A DNA stretch of 64,000 bases. Source: an uncultured Oscillibacter sp. Lineage in GTDB: Bacteria > Bacillota > Clostridia > Oscillospirales > Oscillospiraceae. The translations under genes were made by a program, and so were the position numbers. This document shows positions 41,174 through 51,061 of this stretch, piece by piece (position 1 is the stretch's first letter; every line of letters begins with the position of its first letter). Where the stretch lies: assembly GCA_910585385.1 (NCBI GenBank), contig CAJUDV010000009.1, positions 1-64,000 on the forward strand, given 5' to 3'. The notes below the pieces were generated by a model, which saw only the letters and a list, made by a program, of their open reading frames with translations, was not told the origin of the DNA and searched no databases.

Positions 41174-42535
41174 GTGAGACGCTGGGTGCGGACAATTTTG
41201 ACGGCGGCCGCGGCGCTGGCGCTGATGTGCGCCACCGGCTGCGGCGCGCGGATTGGCTTTACCCTCAACCCCCAGGACCTGTACGGCCTGCCGAAGCTGC
41301 CGGCCAAGTACACGGAGCTGAACAACCGCATTAACGCCATTCTGGGCAGCGGGGCGGAGTACGCGGCCCCGGTCTCCGGCGCCAACATCCAGCCCGTGCA
41401 GCTGGCGGACCTGGACGGGGACGGCCGGGAGGAGGCTGTGGCCTTCTTCCGGAACTCCGCCGACGAGCGGCCCTTGAAGATATACATCTTCAACGCCCAG
41501 GAGGACACCTACGACCAGGCCGCCGTCATCGAGGGCAGCGGCACCGCCATTTACAGCGTGGCTTACAGCGACATGGACGGGGACGGCCGCACGGAGCTGG
41601 CGGTGGGCTGGCGGGTCAACGCGGATCTCTTGGCGCTGACCGTCTATGCCCTGCGGCCGGAGGGGCCGGAGGAGCTGGTGCGCACCGACTATGTGCGCTA
41701 CGCCATTGTGGACATGGACCGCAATGACCTCCAGGAGCTGGTGGTGTTCCGGGCCAACGAGGAGGGAGAGGCCATCGCCGACTACTACGGCTGGCAGGAC
41801 GAAGGCCTGGCGGTGAAGTCCTCCGCCCGGATCTCCATCACCATGGCGGAGCTGAGCCAGCAGGGCCGGGTGAGCCCCGGCACTCTGGAGGACGGCCTGC
41901 CGGCCCTGTTCGTCACCGGCGTGACGGAGGTGCCCCGGGCCATCACCGATATTTTGACGCTGCGCAACGGGGAGCTGGCCAACGTGGTGGTGTCGGACAC
42001 CACCGGCGTCTCGGCGGAGATCGCCCCCTTTTGCTCCCTCTATCCCACGGACATCAACGCAGACGGCGTGACAGAGGTCCCCCGGCCCGAGCCCCTGCCC
42101 AACTGGTACGAGGGGGACCAGCCCTACCAGCGCATTGACTGGCGGGGGTACGACAGCCAGGGCGAGGCGTCGCTGGTCCAGAGCACCTACCACAACATGG
42201 AGGACGGCTGGTACCTGCGGCTGCGGGACGAGTGGCGGGACCAGATTCTGGTGAGCCGGAACCTCTCCCAGGACGAGGTGTCCGTGACCTTCTTCATCGC
42301 CGGGAGCCGGGGACAGCCGCTGGAGCCCTTTCTGCGTATCACCGCCATCACCGGCGCCAACCGGGAGAGCCGGGCGGTGCGGGGCGGCCGCTTCAACCTC
42401 AGCCGCCAGCAGGAGACCTTTTACGCCGCGGAGCTGCTGGAGGCCAACGAGACCTGGGCCTATGGCGTGACGGAGGATCAGGTCCGGGAGGCGTTCAGCC
42501 TCATCGCGGCGGAGTGGTCCGTGGGGGAGAATTGA
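41174..42535 (+). CDS. VCBS/FG-GAP-like repeat lipoprotein
   Basis: A 453-residue product with a lipoprotein signal (hydrophobic 8-20, lipobox ATGC, Cys about 23). The mature part contains Asp-rich calcium-type loops DLDGDGREE, DMDGDGRTE and DINADGVTE spaced like FG-GAP propeller blades. It starts with GTG (AAGGGGGG upstream) and lies 21 bp before a response regulator and then a kinase gene. The operon suggests an outer sensor or partner of the kinase. Not a named family to me. Confidence 0.75.
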   Translation: MRRWVRTILTAAAALALMCATGCGARIGFTLNPQDLYGLPKLPAKYTELNNRINAILGSGAEYAAPVSGANIQPVQLADLDGDGREEAVAFFRNSADERPLKIYIFNAQEDTYDQAAVIEGSGTAIYSVAYSDMDGDGRTELAVGWRVNADLLALTVYALRPEGPEELVRTDYVRYAIVDMDRNDLQELVVFRANEEGEAIADYYGWQDEGLAVKSSARISITMAELSQQGRVSPGTLEDGLPALFVTGVTEVPRAITDILTLRNGELANVVVSDTTGVSAEIAPFCSLYPTDINADGVTEVPRPEPLPNWYEGDQPYQRIDWRGYDSQGEASLVQSTYHNMEDGWYLRLRDEWRDQILVSRNLSQDEVSVTFFIAGSRGQPLEPFLRITAITGANRESRAVRGGRFNLSRQQETFYAAELLEANETWAYGVTEDQVREAFSLIAAEWSVGEN

Positions 42536-42556
42536 TTGAAATTGGAGAGTTGACAT

Positions 42557-43243
42557 ATGAGAAAAGTGCTGGTTTTGGAGGACGAGTCCAGTATTCGCAG
42601 CTTTATCGTCATCAATCTGCGCCGGGCGGGTTACGACGCCATCGAGGCGGAGAGCGGCGAGGAGGCCCTGGAGAAGCTGCGGGAGAACCCGGACACCACC
42701 GTGGCGCTGCTGGACATCATGCTGCCGGGGATCGACGGCTTTGAGGTCTGCCGCCGCATCCGGGCCACCAACACCCGCATCGGCATTATCATGCTCACCG
42801 CCCGCTCCCAGGAGATGGACAAGGTGACGGGACTGATGACCGGCGCGGACGACTACGTGACCAAGCCCTTCTCCCCGGCGGAGCTCACCGCCCGGGTGGA
42901 CGCCCTGTTCCGCCGGGCTGGCGGGGAGGAGCCGGTGCTGGCGGGGGAGATCCGCCAGCCGCCCTTCCTGCTGAACATCCAGAACCGGACGCTGGAGAAA
43001 AACGGCCAGCGGGTGAAACTGACCCAGGTGGAGTACTCCATCATGAAGGTGTTCATGGAGCATCCCGGCAAGGCCCTGGCCCGGGAGGAGATTCTGGACA
43101 AGGTATGGGGCCGGGACTACTTTGGAGAGCTGAAAATTGTGGACGTGAATATCCGCCGCCTGCGGCTGAAAATCGAGGACAACGTACAGAATCCCACCTA
43201 TATTACAACGGTCTGGGGCTTCGGCTACAAGTGGGGGCTGTGA
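42557..43243 (+). CDS. OmpR/PhoB-family response regulator
   Basis: A 228-residue regulator with receiver domain (Asp53 in LLDIMLPG, TKPFSPAEL) and winged-helix DNA-binding domain ending TTVWGFGYKWGL. Partner kinase is the next gene, 47 bp on. The lipoprotein-regulator-kinase order suggests a signal outside the cell. Targets are unknown; the operon itself is the natural first candidate. Confidence 0.92.
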   Translation: MRKVLVLEDESSIRSFIVINLRRAGYDAIEAESGEEALEKLRENPDTTVALLDIMLPGIDGFEVCRRIRATNTRIGIIMLTARSQEMDKVTGLMTGADDYVTKPFSPAELTARVDALFRRAGGEEPVLAGEIRQPPFLLNIQNRTLEKNGQRVKLTQVEYSIMKVFMEHPGKALAREEILDKVWGRDYFGELKIVDVNIRRLRLKIEDNVQNPTYITTVWGFGYKWGL

Positions 43244-43290
43244 GGCCGCCGTATGACTGCGAGACCCGGGAAAGGGGGGGCGCTCTGTCT

Positions 43291-44724
43291 ATGGAGGAAA
43301 AAAGGGGGAAGAGCCTCCGGGTGCGGGGCCTGCGGCAGCGGTGGCTGCTGAACACAGTGATGCCGGTGCTGCTGCTATTGATGCTGACAGTGGTGCTGTT
43401 TTCCGTGGGCATCTCCAGCTACTACTATATGAGCATGCGGGACGGCCTGGAGAAGCAGGCCCAGGCGTTGTCTGGGGCCTTTGAGGAGTACTTCATGGCC
43501 GGAGGCTACGCCAGCTATATCAAAAAGGCCCAGCAGTCCACAGACACCTTTGAGGACAAGGAGCGCATCGAGCTCCAGTTTATCAACACCAGCGGCCGCA
43601 TCCAGGCTTCCTCCACGGGACTGACGGCGGGAACCTTCCCGGGGACGGACGACATCATCCGGGCCATCACCCAAAACCGGATGGACTACTTCCAGGGCCG
43701 GGACCCGGAGACTGGGGAGAAGATTCTGGCGGTGTCCCACCCCCTGACCTTCAACGGCCAGGTGAAGGCGGTGGTGCGGCTGGTTACCTCGCTGCGGCTG
43801 GTGAACCGGCAGGTGATGCTGGCGGTGCTGTTTATCTGCCTGGTGGCGGCGCTGTGCCTGGCCATGGTGTTCATCTCCAACCTCCTCTTCATCAACAACG
43901 TGGTGGAGCCGGTGGCGGTGGTGTCCGAGGCCACCAAGCGCATCTCCGCCGGGGGCTACGGCGTCCAGGTGGAGAACCGGTATGACGACGAGCTGGGAGA
44001 GCTGGTGGAGAACATCAACAACATGTCGCTGAAGATCGGCCAGAATGAGCGGATGAAGAGCGAGTTTATCTCCTCCGTCTCCCACGAGCTGCGCACGCCC
44101 CTCACCGCTATCAACGGCTGGGGAGAGACGATTCTGGAGGACCTCACCGGCGACCCGGAGCAGCTGCGCCGTGGTATCCGCATCATCCTGAACGAGTCCC
44201 GGCGGCTCTCCACCATGGTGGAGGAGCTGCTGGACTTCTCCCGGATGGAGGACGGGCGCTTCACCCTCCGGGTGGAGCAGGTGGACCTCCAGGCGGAGTT
44301 CGAGGACGCCATCTTCACCTATCAGGAGCTGTTCCGGCAGGAGGGCATCGAGCTGGCCTACGACATGGGGGAGGGAGACCTTCCTCTGATTCCCGGGGAC
44401 CCGGAGCGGCTGAAGCAGGTGTTCTGCAACGTGCTGGACAACGCCGCCAAGCACGGCGGCGCGGGAAGGCGGATCACCGCCTCCGTCACCCGGGAGGGGG
44501 AGTGGCAGGTGGTGCGCATCCGGGATTTCGGCCCCGGCATTCCGGAGGCGGAGCTGCCCTTTGTGAAGCAGAAATTTTACAAGGGCACCTCCAAGGCCCG
44601 GGGCAGCGGCATCGGCCTGGCGGTGTGCGACGAGATTGTGGGTCTCCACGGCGGGGATTTCACCATCGCCAACGCCGCCGGCGGCGGGACGGTGGTCACC
44701 ATCCGCCTGCCGGGACCCCAATAG
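43291..44724 (+). CDS. Sensor histidine kinase
   Basis: A 477-residue kinase: helix about 22-47, outer sensor about 48-172, second helix about 175-198, HAMP about 200-255, HisKA with His265 in [10 protein letters not shown], ATPase domain with NVLDNAAKHGG, RDFGPGIP and GSGIGLAV. The G2 box is GSGIG rather than GTGLG, still within family range. ATG at 43291 follows a G-rich site ten bases upstream. Pairs with the preceding regulator. Confidence 0.9.
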   Translation: MEEKRGKSLRVRGLRQRWLLNTVMPVLLLLMLTVVLFSVGISSYYYMSMRDGLEKQAQALSGAFEEYFMAGGYASYIKKAQQSTDTFEDKERIELQFINTSGRIQASSTGLTAGTFPGTDDIIRAITQNRMDYFQGRDPETGEKILAVSHPLTFNGQVKAVVRLVTSLRLVNRQVMLAVLFICLVAALCLAMVFISNLLFINNVVEPVAVVSEATKRISAGGYGVQVENRYDDELGELVENINNMSLKIGQNERMKSEFISSVSHELRTPLTAINGWGETILEDLTGDPEQLRRGIRIILNESRRLSTMVEELLDFSRMEDGRFTLRVEQVDLQAEFEDAIFTYQELFRQEGIELAYDMGEGDLPLIPGDPERLKQVFCNVLDNAAKHGGAGRRITASVTREGEWQVVRIRDFGPGIPEAELPFVKQKFYKGTSKARGSGIGLAVCDEIVGLHGGDFTIANAAGGGTVVTIRLPGPQ

Positions 44725-44772
44725 CCGGTCCCGATGTAATCAGAGGCTGATTTTAGGAGAAAAGGAGGCGGC

Positions 44773-45468
44773 ATGGATCGGTGCTGTGAGATACTCGATT
44801 TGAGATATGTATTTGGCGATATTGAGCAGCATGTTTTTCCGGCTGTCCTCTTTGGAGAGCGCGATGTTGTTCTTGTGGACTGCGGTTATCCCGGCTCGCT
44901 TTTTATGATAGAAGAACAGCTCCGTGTCCGCGGCATTGAGCCTGGCGCCCTCACAAAGCTGCTGCTGACCCATCAGGATGATGACCATATGGGCGCGGCC
45001 GCGGAATTGAAAGCGAAGTATCCGGCCATTCAGATTCTTGCCTCTGAAATAGAGGCGCCGTATATTTCCGGCAGGCGAAAAAATCTCCGGCTCCGGCAGG
45101 GCGAAAAACTGCAGCGCCACCTTCCGGATGACCAGAAGGCCTTTGGCCAACAGTTCTGCGAAAGATACAGAAATCTCAGTCCTGTTCTTCCGGATGCTTT
45201 GCTCCATGACGCTGACAGATTTGATTGGGGCGGCGGTTGTGAGATTGCCGCCACGCCGGGCCATACGCCGGGGCACATCGCCGTCCGGGCATTGAGTAAT
45301 GAATACATGATTACTGGAGATGCCGCGGTTCTTGCGAAAAATGAGCTGGCAGTCGCGAACCCGGAGTTCTGCCTTGATATAAAGGCGGCGGAGCGTTCCC
45401 TTGAAAAGATCGCTCGCTTTCGCTGCCGCCGCTATATCTGCTATCACGGCGGAATTTTGGAGCGGTGA
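44773..45468 (+). CDS. MBL-fold metallo-hydrolase
   Basis: A 231-residue metallo-beta-lactamase-fold protein. Metal motif reads THQDDDHMG, the HxDxDH variant common in uncharacterised MBL proteins; further ligands are TPGHTPGH and the GDA motif. AAAGGAGG precedes the ATG. Its GC content and codon use are visibly lower than those of its neighbours, hinting at more recent acquisition. Substrate unknown. Confidence 0.85.
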   Translation: MDRCCEILDLRYVFGDIEQHVFPAVLFGERDVVLVDCGYPGSLFMIEEQLRVRGIEPGALTKLLLTHQDDDHMGAAAELKAKYPAIQILASEIEAPYISGRRKNLRLRQGEKLQRHLPDDQKAFGQQFCERYRNLSPVLPDALLHDADRFDWGGGCEIAATPGHTPGHIAVRALSNEYMITGDAAVLAKNELAVANPEFCLDIKAAERSLEKIARFRCRRYICYHGGILER

Positions 45469-45515
45469 CTTCCGGTCTGCGGGGCGCAGCCCGGTGGATA
45501 AAATGGAACAAATGT

Positions 45516-45544
45516 TTGACTTTTGCGAAAAACCCTGATATGAT
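45516..45544 (+). promoter_or_regulatory. Promoter of the DUF1385-prmC-recA region
   Basis: TTGACT (45516-45521), 17 bp, TATGAT (45539-45544), 23 bp before the DUF1385 start. Confidence 0.75.
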
Positions 45545-45566
45545 AGGGTGACAGAAAGGAAATTTC

Positions 45567-46535
45567 ATGGCAGAAGAGAGGAAATCCTGTGCCTTCCGCA
45601 CCAGCATTGGCGGACAGGCGCTGATTGAGGGCATTTTAATGCGGGGGCCGGAGCGGCAGGCCATTGTGGTGCGGGACCAGGAGGGAGCCCTGGTGGAGAA
45701 GGTGGAGGAGCTGCGGCTCATCCGTGACCGCTACCCCGTTCTGGGGGTCCCCCTGATCCGGGGCACGGTGAACTTTTTGGACTCCATGGTCAAGGGCGTC
45801 AAGGCCCTGATGTACTCCGCCGACTTTTACCCCGAGGAGGAGGCGGCCCAGCCCTCCAAGTTTGACTTGTGGCTGGAGAGGCGCCTGCCGGCCAAAAAGC
45901 TGGAGAGCGTCATCGTGGCGCTGGCGGTGGTGATGGGCGTGGGACTCAGCGTGTTTCTCTTCATGGTGCTGCCCACCTTCCTCACCGGGGGCATTCTCCA
46001 CTTTTTCCCCGGCTTTCCCATGTGGGGGCGGAACGTGGTGGAGGGCCTTTTGAAGATTGTGATCTTCCTGCTGTACCTCATTGTCTGCTCCCGGCAAAAG
46101 GACATCTACCGGGTGTTCCAGTACCACGGCGCGGAGCACAAGACCATCTTCTGCTATGAGGCGGGGCTGCCGCTGACGGTGGAGAATGTCCGGGCGCAGC
46201 CCCGGCACCACCCCCGGTGCGGCACCAGCTTCCTGTTTGTGGTGATCTTCGTGTCCATTCTCTTCTCCAGCGCGGTGTTCGGCGTCTGGCCCATCACCAG
46301 CGTCTGGCTGCGGACGCTGGCCCATCTGCTGCTGCTGCCCCTGGTGGTGGGGGTGACCTACGAGTTCAACCGCTGGGTGGGCCGGCACGACAACCCGGTG
46401 ACCCGGGTTCTCACCGCCCCGGGCATGTGGCTCCAGAACTTTACCACCAACGAGCCGGACGACGGCATGATCGAGTGCGCCATCCGCTCACTGGAGCTGG
46501 TGCTGCCCAGTGAGCAGGGCAAGGACAGCTGGTAA
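45567..46535 (+). CDS. DUF1385 membrane protein
   Basis: A 322-residue protein with the DUF1385 opening (GGQALIEGILMRGPE), several membrane helices around 110-160 and 225-260, and AEHKTIFCYEAG in the loop between. Function unknown; in Firmicutes it regularly precedes prmC, as here, 19 bp apart. AAAGGAAAT upstream of the ATG. Confidence 0.9.
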   Translation: MAEERKSCAFRTSIGGQALIEGILMRGPERQAIVVRDQEGALVEKVEELRLIRDRYPVLGVPLIRGTVNFLDSMVKGVKALMYSADFYPEEEAAQPSKFDLWLERRLPAKKLESVIVALAVVMGVGLSVFLFMVLPTFLTGGILHFFPGFPMWGRNVVEGLLKIVIFLLYLIVCSRQKDIYRVFQYHGAEHKTIFCYEAGLPLTVENVRAQPRHHPRCGTSFLFVVIFVSILFSSAVFGVWPITSVWLRTLAHLLLLPLVVGVTYEFNRWVGRHDNPVTRVLTAPGMWLQNFTTNEPDDGMIECAIRSLELVLPSEQGKDSW

Positions 46536-46553
46536 AAGGATACGAGAAGTAAT

Positions 46554-47420
46554 ATGGCTATCACATATAACAATTTGTATTTGGATATTCGCCAGCAGCT
46601 GCGGCGCTCCGGCGTGGAGGCCGCCACGCTGGAGGCCCGGGAGCTGGTGTGCTTTGGAACCAACAAGAGCCGGGAGGAGCTCCAGCGGGACGGCGGGCTG
46701 TACGCCTCCCCGGAGCTGGAGCGGCAGGTGCGGGCGCTGGTGGAGCGGCGGATGGCCGGGGAGCCGGTGGCGTACCTCATCGGCGAGTGGGAGTTCTATG
46801 GCCTGCCCCTGGACATCTCCCCGGACGTGCTGATTCCCCGGCCGGACACGGAGGTGCTGGCGGAGGAGGCCATCCGGTACTGCGTGACCCTGGGGGAGTG
46901 CCGGGTGTTGGACCTGTGCGCCGGCAGCGGCTGCGTGGGACTGGCGGTGGGGGCCAAGGTATCCCAGGCCAAGGTGGTGCTGGGGGAGATCTCCGACGCC
47001 GCGCTGAAGATCTGCCGCCAGAACATCCGCCGCAGCGGCCTCTCCGGGCGGGTGGTCCCCCTGCGGATGGACGCCCTGGAAAAGCCGGACAAGACCCTGG
47101 GGGAGTTTCAGTGCATTGTGAGCAACCCGCCCTATATCCCCCGGGGGGACATCGGCGGGCTGGACGGGTCTGTGCGGGACTACGAGCCCCACCTGGCCCT
47201 GGACGGCGGCGAGGACGGTTTGGACTTTTACCGCGCCGTCTCGGAGAAGTGGCGGGACTGTCTGACCACCGGCGGGCGGCTGTACTTCGAGGTGGGGATC
47301 GGCCAGGCCGACGAGGTGCTGCGGATCATGCGGGCCCAGGGCTTCGGGGACATCCAGATTGTCAAGGACACCCATGACATCCCCCGGGTGGTGTTTGGGA
47401 CGCTGTGCGGGGAGATCTGA
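46554..47420 (+). CDS. prmC: Release-factor glutamine methyltransferase PrmC
   Basis: A 288-residue SAM-dependent enzyme that methylates the GGQ glutamine of release factors. The N-terminal helical domain is followed by LIGEWEFYGL and IPRPDTEVL, the SAM loop VLDLCAGSGCVGLAV and the substrate motif SNPPYIPRGD (NPPY). Length is typical. Second gene of the operon. Confidence 0.95.
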   Translation: MAITYNNLYLDIRQQLRRSGVEAATLEARELVCFGTNKSREELQRDGGLYASPELERQVRALVERRMAGEPVAYLIGEWEFYGLPLDISPDVLIPRPDTEVLAEEAIRYCVTLGECRVLDLCAGSGCVGLAVGAKVSQAKVVLGEISDAALKICRQNIRRSGLSGRVVPLRMDALEKPDKTLGEFQCIVSNPPYIPRGDIGGLDGSVRDYEPHLALDGGEDGLDFYRAVSEKWRDCLTTGGRLYFEVGIGQADEVLRIMRAQGFGDIQIVKDTHDIPRVVFGTLCGEI

Positions 47421-47432
47421 GAGGAGCGCGCC

Positions 47433-47621
47433 ATGAAAAGACTGTACAAGGCCCGAAGCGGCAAAATGTTGGAGGGCGTCTGCGCCGGAATCGCCAATTA
47501 CTTTGCCCTGGACCCCACGCTGGTGCGGCTGGTGTGGGTGGTCTTTACCGCCATGGGCGGCGCCGGCATCGCGGCCTATATCGTCTGCATGCTGGTGATC
47601 CCGGAGGAGCCGGAGAGATAA
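47433..47621 (+). CDS. PspC-domain small membrane protein
   Basis: A 62-residue protein that is one PspC domain: KRLYKARSGKMLEGVCAGIA, then a membrane helix (LVWVVFTAMGGAGIAAYIV). GAGAGGAG precedes the ATG. Such proteins are linked to envelope stress. It lies 12 bp after prmC. Confidence 0.9.
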   Translation: MKRLYKARSGKMLEGVCAGIANYFALDPTLVRLVWVVFTAMGGAGIAAYIVCMLVIPEEPER

Positions 47622-47656
47622 CGGAAGAAATTTTTACATAGACGGAGGAGATACCT

Positions 47657-48763
47657 ATGGCAAAGGAAAAAGCGCCCCTGCCGGCCGCAGCCCCGGCCAA
47701 CGACCGGAAGAAGGCCATCGACACGGCCATGGCCCAGATTGAGAAGATGTACGGCAAGGGCTCCATCATGCGCTTTGGCGACAAGGCGGAGATGAATGTG
47801 GACTTTATCCCCACCGGCTCCCTGGCCTTGGACGTGGCCCTGGGCATCGGGGGACTCCCCAAGGGGCGCATCATCGAGATCTACGGGCCGGAGTCCTCCG
47901 GCAAGACCACCCTGGCCCTCCACGTGGTGGCGGAGGCCCAGAAGCGGGGCGGCGAGGCCGCCTTTGTGGACGCGGAGCACGCCCTGGACCCCACCTACGC
48001 CCGGGCGCTGGGCGTCAAGGTGGAGGACCTGCTGATCTCCCAGCCGGACACCGGCGAGCAGGCCCTGGAGATCACCGAGGCCCTGGTGCGCTCCGGCGCC
48101 ATTGACGTCATCGTGGTGGACAGTGTGGCAGCCCTGGTGCCCCGGGCGGAGATCGAGGGCGAGATGGGGGACAGCTACGTGGGCCTCCAGGCCCGGCTCA
48201 TGAGCCAGGCCCTGCGGAAGCTCACCGGCGCCATCGGCAAGACCAACACCATCGTCATCTTCATCAACCAGCTGCGGGAGAAGGTGGGCGTCATGTACGG
48301 CAACCCGGAGGTCACCACCGGCGGCCGGGCGCTGAAGTTCTACTCCTCCGTCCGCATCGACGTGCGCCGGGTGGAGACGCTGAAAAACGGCTCCGAGATG
48401 ATCGGCAACCGCACCCGGGCCAAGGTGGTGAAGAACAAGATGGCCCCCCCCTTCCGGGAGGCGGAGTTCGACATCATGTACGGCGAGGGCATCGCCCACG
48501 CCGGCGAGCTCATCGACCTGGGGGTGAAGCTGGACCTGGTGCAGAAAGCCGGCTCCTGGTTCTCCATGGGGGAGACCCGCATCGGCCAGGGCCGGGAGGC
48601 CGCCAAGAACTACCTCCACGACAACCCGGAGGTGGCCGAGAAGCTGGAGGCGGACATCCGGAAGAACTTCGACAGGCTTTTGAGCAATCAGGCCCGGGCC
48701 GCCGCCAAGGCCGCCGGACGGGCCGTGGACGTCAGCGCTGACGACTTCGACGATGCGGATTGA
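47657..48763 (+). CDS. recA: Recombinase RecA
   Basis: A 368-residue RecA: Walker [10 protein letters not shown] at about 74-82, [20 protein letters not shown] and the L2 loop [12 protein letters not shown]. It drives homologous recombination and the SOS response. C-terminal tail is Ala-rich and acidic as usual. Followed by recX with a small overlap. I did not find a convincing SOS box directly upstream, in keeping with read-through from the promoter at 45516. Confidence 0.98.
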   Translation: MAKEKAPLPAAAPANDRKKAIDTAMAQIEKMYGKGSIMRFGDKAEMNVDFIPTGSLALDVALGIGGLPKGRIIEIYGPESSGKTTLALHVVAEAQKRGGEAAFVDAEHALDPTYARALGVKVEDLLISQPDTGEQALEITEALVRSGAIDVIVVDSVAALVPRAEIEGEMGDSYVGLQARLMSQALRKLTGAIGKTNTIVIFINQLREKVGVMYGNPEVTTGGRALKFYSSVRIDVRRVETLKNGSEMIGNRTRAKVVKNKMAPPFREAEFDIMYGEGIAHAGELIDLGVKLDLVQKAGSWFSMGETRIGQGREAAKNYLHDNPEVAEKLEADIRKNFDRLLSNQARAAAKAAGRAVDVSADDFDDAD

Positions 48764-49367
48764 GCGGGTTGAACCGTCCAGGCGCAAGCAGGGCAGGGTG
48801 CTGGTATTTCTGGAGGACGGCGCCTGCCTGAAAATCACGGAGCAGGAACTGCTGGACTTCGGCCTCCGGGCCGGAGACCGGCTGGACGGCGGCACTCTGG
48901 AGCGGCTGAAAGAGGCCGCCGGCATCTCCAATGTAAAGGTCACAGCGGCGGACCTGGTGGGCAGGCGGGCCATGAGCCGACATGAGCTGGAGCGGAAGCT
49001 GGCGGAAAAGGGCGCCAGCCAGGCGGAGGCCCGCTACGCCGCGGAGTGGCTGGAGGCCATCGGTGCCATTGACGACCGGGATTACGCCGCTCTGCTGGTC
49101 CGGCACTATGGCCAGATGGGCTGGGGCCCCGGCCGGATTCAGGAGAAGCTGCGGGAGAAGGGGATCCCCCGGGAGCTGTGGGACGAGGCGCTGGAGGAGC
49201 TGCCGGAGGCGGCGGGACAGATCGACGCCTTTCTCGCCGGAAAGCTTCGAGGGCGGGTTCCCGATCCGCGGGAGAAGAAGCGGCTGAGCGACGCGCTGGC
49301 GCGGCGGGGGTTCTCCTGGGGGGAGATCCGATCCGCCTGGCTGCGCCGGGAGGCGGAGGAGATTTGA
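48753..49367 (+). CDS. recX: Regulatory protein RecX
   Basis: A 204-residue RecX with three-helix repeats ([40 protein letters not shown]). It inhibits RecA filaments. The ATG lies 11 bp inside the end of recA, so the pair is co-translated. The stop codon falls inside a long perfect inverted repeat. Confidence 0.92.
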   Translation: MRIERVEPSRRKQGRVLVFLEDGACLKITEQELLDFGLRAGDRLDGGTLERLKEAAGISNVKVTAADLVGRRAMSRHELERKLAEKGASQAEARYAAEWLEAIGAIDDRDYAALLVRHYGQMGWGPGRIQEKLREKGIPRELWDEALEELPEAAGQIDAFLAGKLRGRVPDPREKKRLSDALARRGFSWGEIRSAWLRREAEEI

Positions 49368-49412
49368 TTTCTGCGGAATCCGCCCCACGGGAGCGGATTC
49401 CGCAGAAATCAA
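49364..49412. other. Perfect 20-bp stem between recX and rimO
   Basis: TTGATTTCTGCGGAATCCGC and its exact reverse complement flank a 9-nt loop; the left arm includes the recX stop. No T run follows, so simple termination is unlikely. Confidence 0.75.
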
Positions 49413-49451
49413 TATACCGATACCGGCCGGGTAAGAAAAGGAGGTATCCCA

Positions 49452-50771
49452 TTGCGGTACAGAGTTTCATTTATCTCACTGGGCTGCGCGAAAAACCGGG
49501 TCAACTGCGAGCAGATGATGTCCGCGGTCCAGGCCGCGGGCCACGCCGTCCAGGTGGAGCAGGAGGGTTCCGATGTGGTGGTGATCAACACCTGCGGCTT
49601 TCTGGCCTCCGCCTGTGAGGAGGCCATCGAGACCATTCTGGCGACAGCGGAGCTGAAACGGGCCGGCCAGGTGAAGAAGATTCTGGTGACCGGCTGCATG
49701 ACCCAGCGGTACAGGGAAGATGTGCTCAGAGAGCTGCCGGAGGTGGATGGCGCGCTGGGCACCGGCAGCTATGATGACATTGTAAAGGCCATTGACGAGG
49801 TGATGGAACAGGGGCTCCGGCCCTGCCATCTGGGGAACATCCACACCGCCCCACAGGGCGGACCCCGTATTCTCTCCACGCCCCCCTGGTATGCCTACCT
49901 GCGCATTGCCGAGGGCTGCGACAACCACTGCGCCTACTGCGTCATCCCCTCCCTGCGGGGAAAGTACCGCAGCCGTCCCAGGCGGGAGCTGCTGGAGGAG
50001 GCGGCGGAGCTCAGCGCCGCCGGCGTAAAGGAGCTGCTGGTCATCGCCCAGGATATCACCCGCTACGGCACGGACCTCAACGGAGAGCGCCAGCTGGCGC
50101 CTTTGCTGCGGGAACTGTGCGGGCTGGACTTCCGCTGGATACGGCTTCACTACCTGTACCCCGACGAAATTACCGATGAATTGATTGACATAATAGCAAA
50201 AGAAAACAAGATATTGCCATATCTGGACATTCCCATCCAACATTGCAATGACGGAATTTTATCGGCAATGAACCGCCGGGACACCAAAGCGGAACTGACG
50301 GCCCTCTTTGGAAAGCTCCGCGCCCGCATCCCCGGCCTGGTGCTGCGCACCAGCGTCATCACCGGCCTCCCCGGAGAGGGGGAGGCGGAGTTCGAGGAGC
50401 TGTGCGAATTCCTGCGGGAGATGAAGATCGAGCGGGCGGGGGTGTTCCCCTTCTCCCCGGAAGAGGGTACCCCGGCGGCCCGGATGGACCACGTGGACAT
50501 GGAGGAGGCCAGCCGCCGGGCGGAGCTGGCGGTGGACGTCCAGTCCGACATCATTGACGAATACAACGGGTCGGTGCTGGGGGAGACGCGGGAGGTCCTG
50601 TGCGAGGGATTTGACGGGCAGATGTTCTATGGCCGCAGCTACGCCGAATCCCCGGACATCGACGGCCGTATTTACTTCAACGCGGACCGTGAGATCCCGC
50701 CAGGGGAGTTTGTCACCGTCCGGTTGACTGGCGTCATGGACGGCGAGCTCACCGGAGAGCTGGCGGAATGA
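49452..50771 (+). CDS. rimO: Ribosomal protein S12 methylthiotransferase RimO
   Basis: A 439-residue radical-SAM enzyme that adds a methylthio group to Asp of ribosomal protein S12. N-terminal iron-sulfur domain (ISLGCAKNRVN, INTCGFL, VTGCMTQRY), radical SAM cluster CDNHCAYC, and C-terminal TRAM domain. TTG start at 49452 with AAGGAGG. First of a rimO-HhH-pgsA run. Confidence 0.95.
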   Translation: MRYRVSFISLGCAKNRVNCEQMMSAVQAAGHAVQVEQEGSDVVVINTCGFLASACEEAIETILATAELKRAGQVKKILVTGCMTQRYREDVLRELPEVDGALGTGSYDDIVKAIDEVMEQGLRPCHLGNIHTAPQGGPRILSTPPWYAYLRIAEGCDNHCAYCVIPSLRGKYRSRPRRELLEEAAELSAAGVKELLVIAQDITRYGTDLNGERQLAPLLRELCGLDFRWIRLHYLYPDEITDELIDIIAKENKILPYLDIPIQHCNDGILSAMNRRDTKAELTALFGKLRARIPGLVLRTSVITGLPGEGEAEFEELCEFLREMKIERAGVFPFSPEEGTPAARMDHVDMEEASRRAELAVDVQSDIIDEYNGSVLGETREVLCEGFDGQMFYGRSYAESPDIDGRIYFNADREIPPGEFVTVRLTGVMDGELTGELAE

Positions 50772-51061
50772 GGAGCCCCCTGGAGGAGATTCCCGGCGTG
50801 GGGAGGCGGATTGCCGCTGTCATGGAGTCCCTGGGCATCCGCCAGGTCTCCGATCTGCGGGGCCGGGACCCGGAGGAGCTGTACCTCCGGGAGTGCCTGA
50901 TGAAGGGATACCGGGAGGACCGCTGCGCCCTGTACGTCTGGCGGGCGGCGGTGTACTACGCCGAGCAGGAGAGCCCGGACTCGGAAAAGCTGAAGTGGTG
51001 GTATTGGAAGGACAGACCATACCCGCCGGAAAGAGAGGAAACTCATGAATCTGCCGAATAA
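50768..51061 (+). CDS. Helix-hairpin-helix protein (Cdd1-like)
   Basis: A 97-residue protein with an HhH motif (LEEIPGVGRRIAAVMESLGI) and VSDLRGRDPEELYLRECL, as in the Cdd1/pathogenicity-locus family. Likely binds DNA in a non-specific manner. Its ATG overlaps the rimO stop and its end overlaps pgsA, so it is translated with both. Confidence 0.8.
   Translation: MRSPLEEIPGVGRRIAAVMESLGIRQVSDLRGRDPEELYLRECLMKGYREDRCALYVWRAAVYYAEQESPDSEKLKWWYWKDRPYPPEREETHESAE

Noticed and set aside
49364..49412. Rho-independent terminator after recX
   Set aside because: The stem is perfect but is followed by TATACCGATA rather than a T run.
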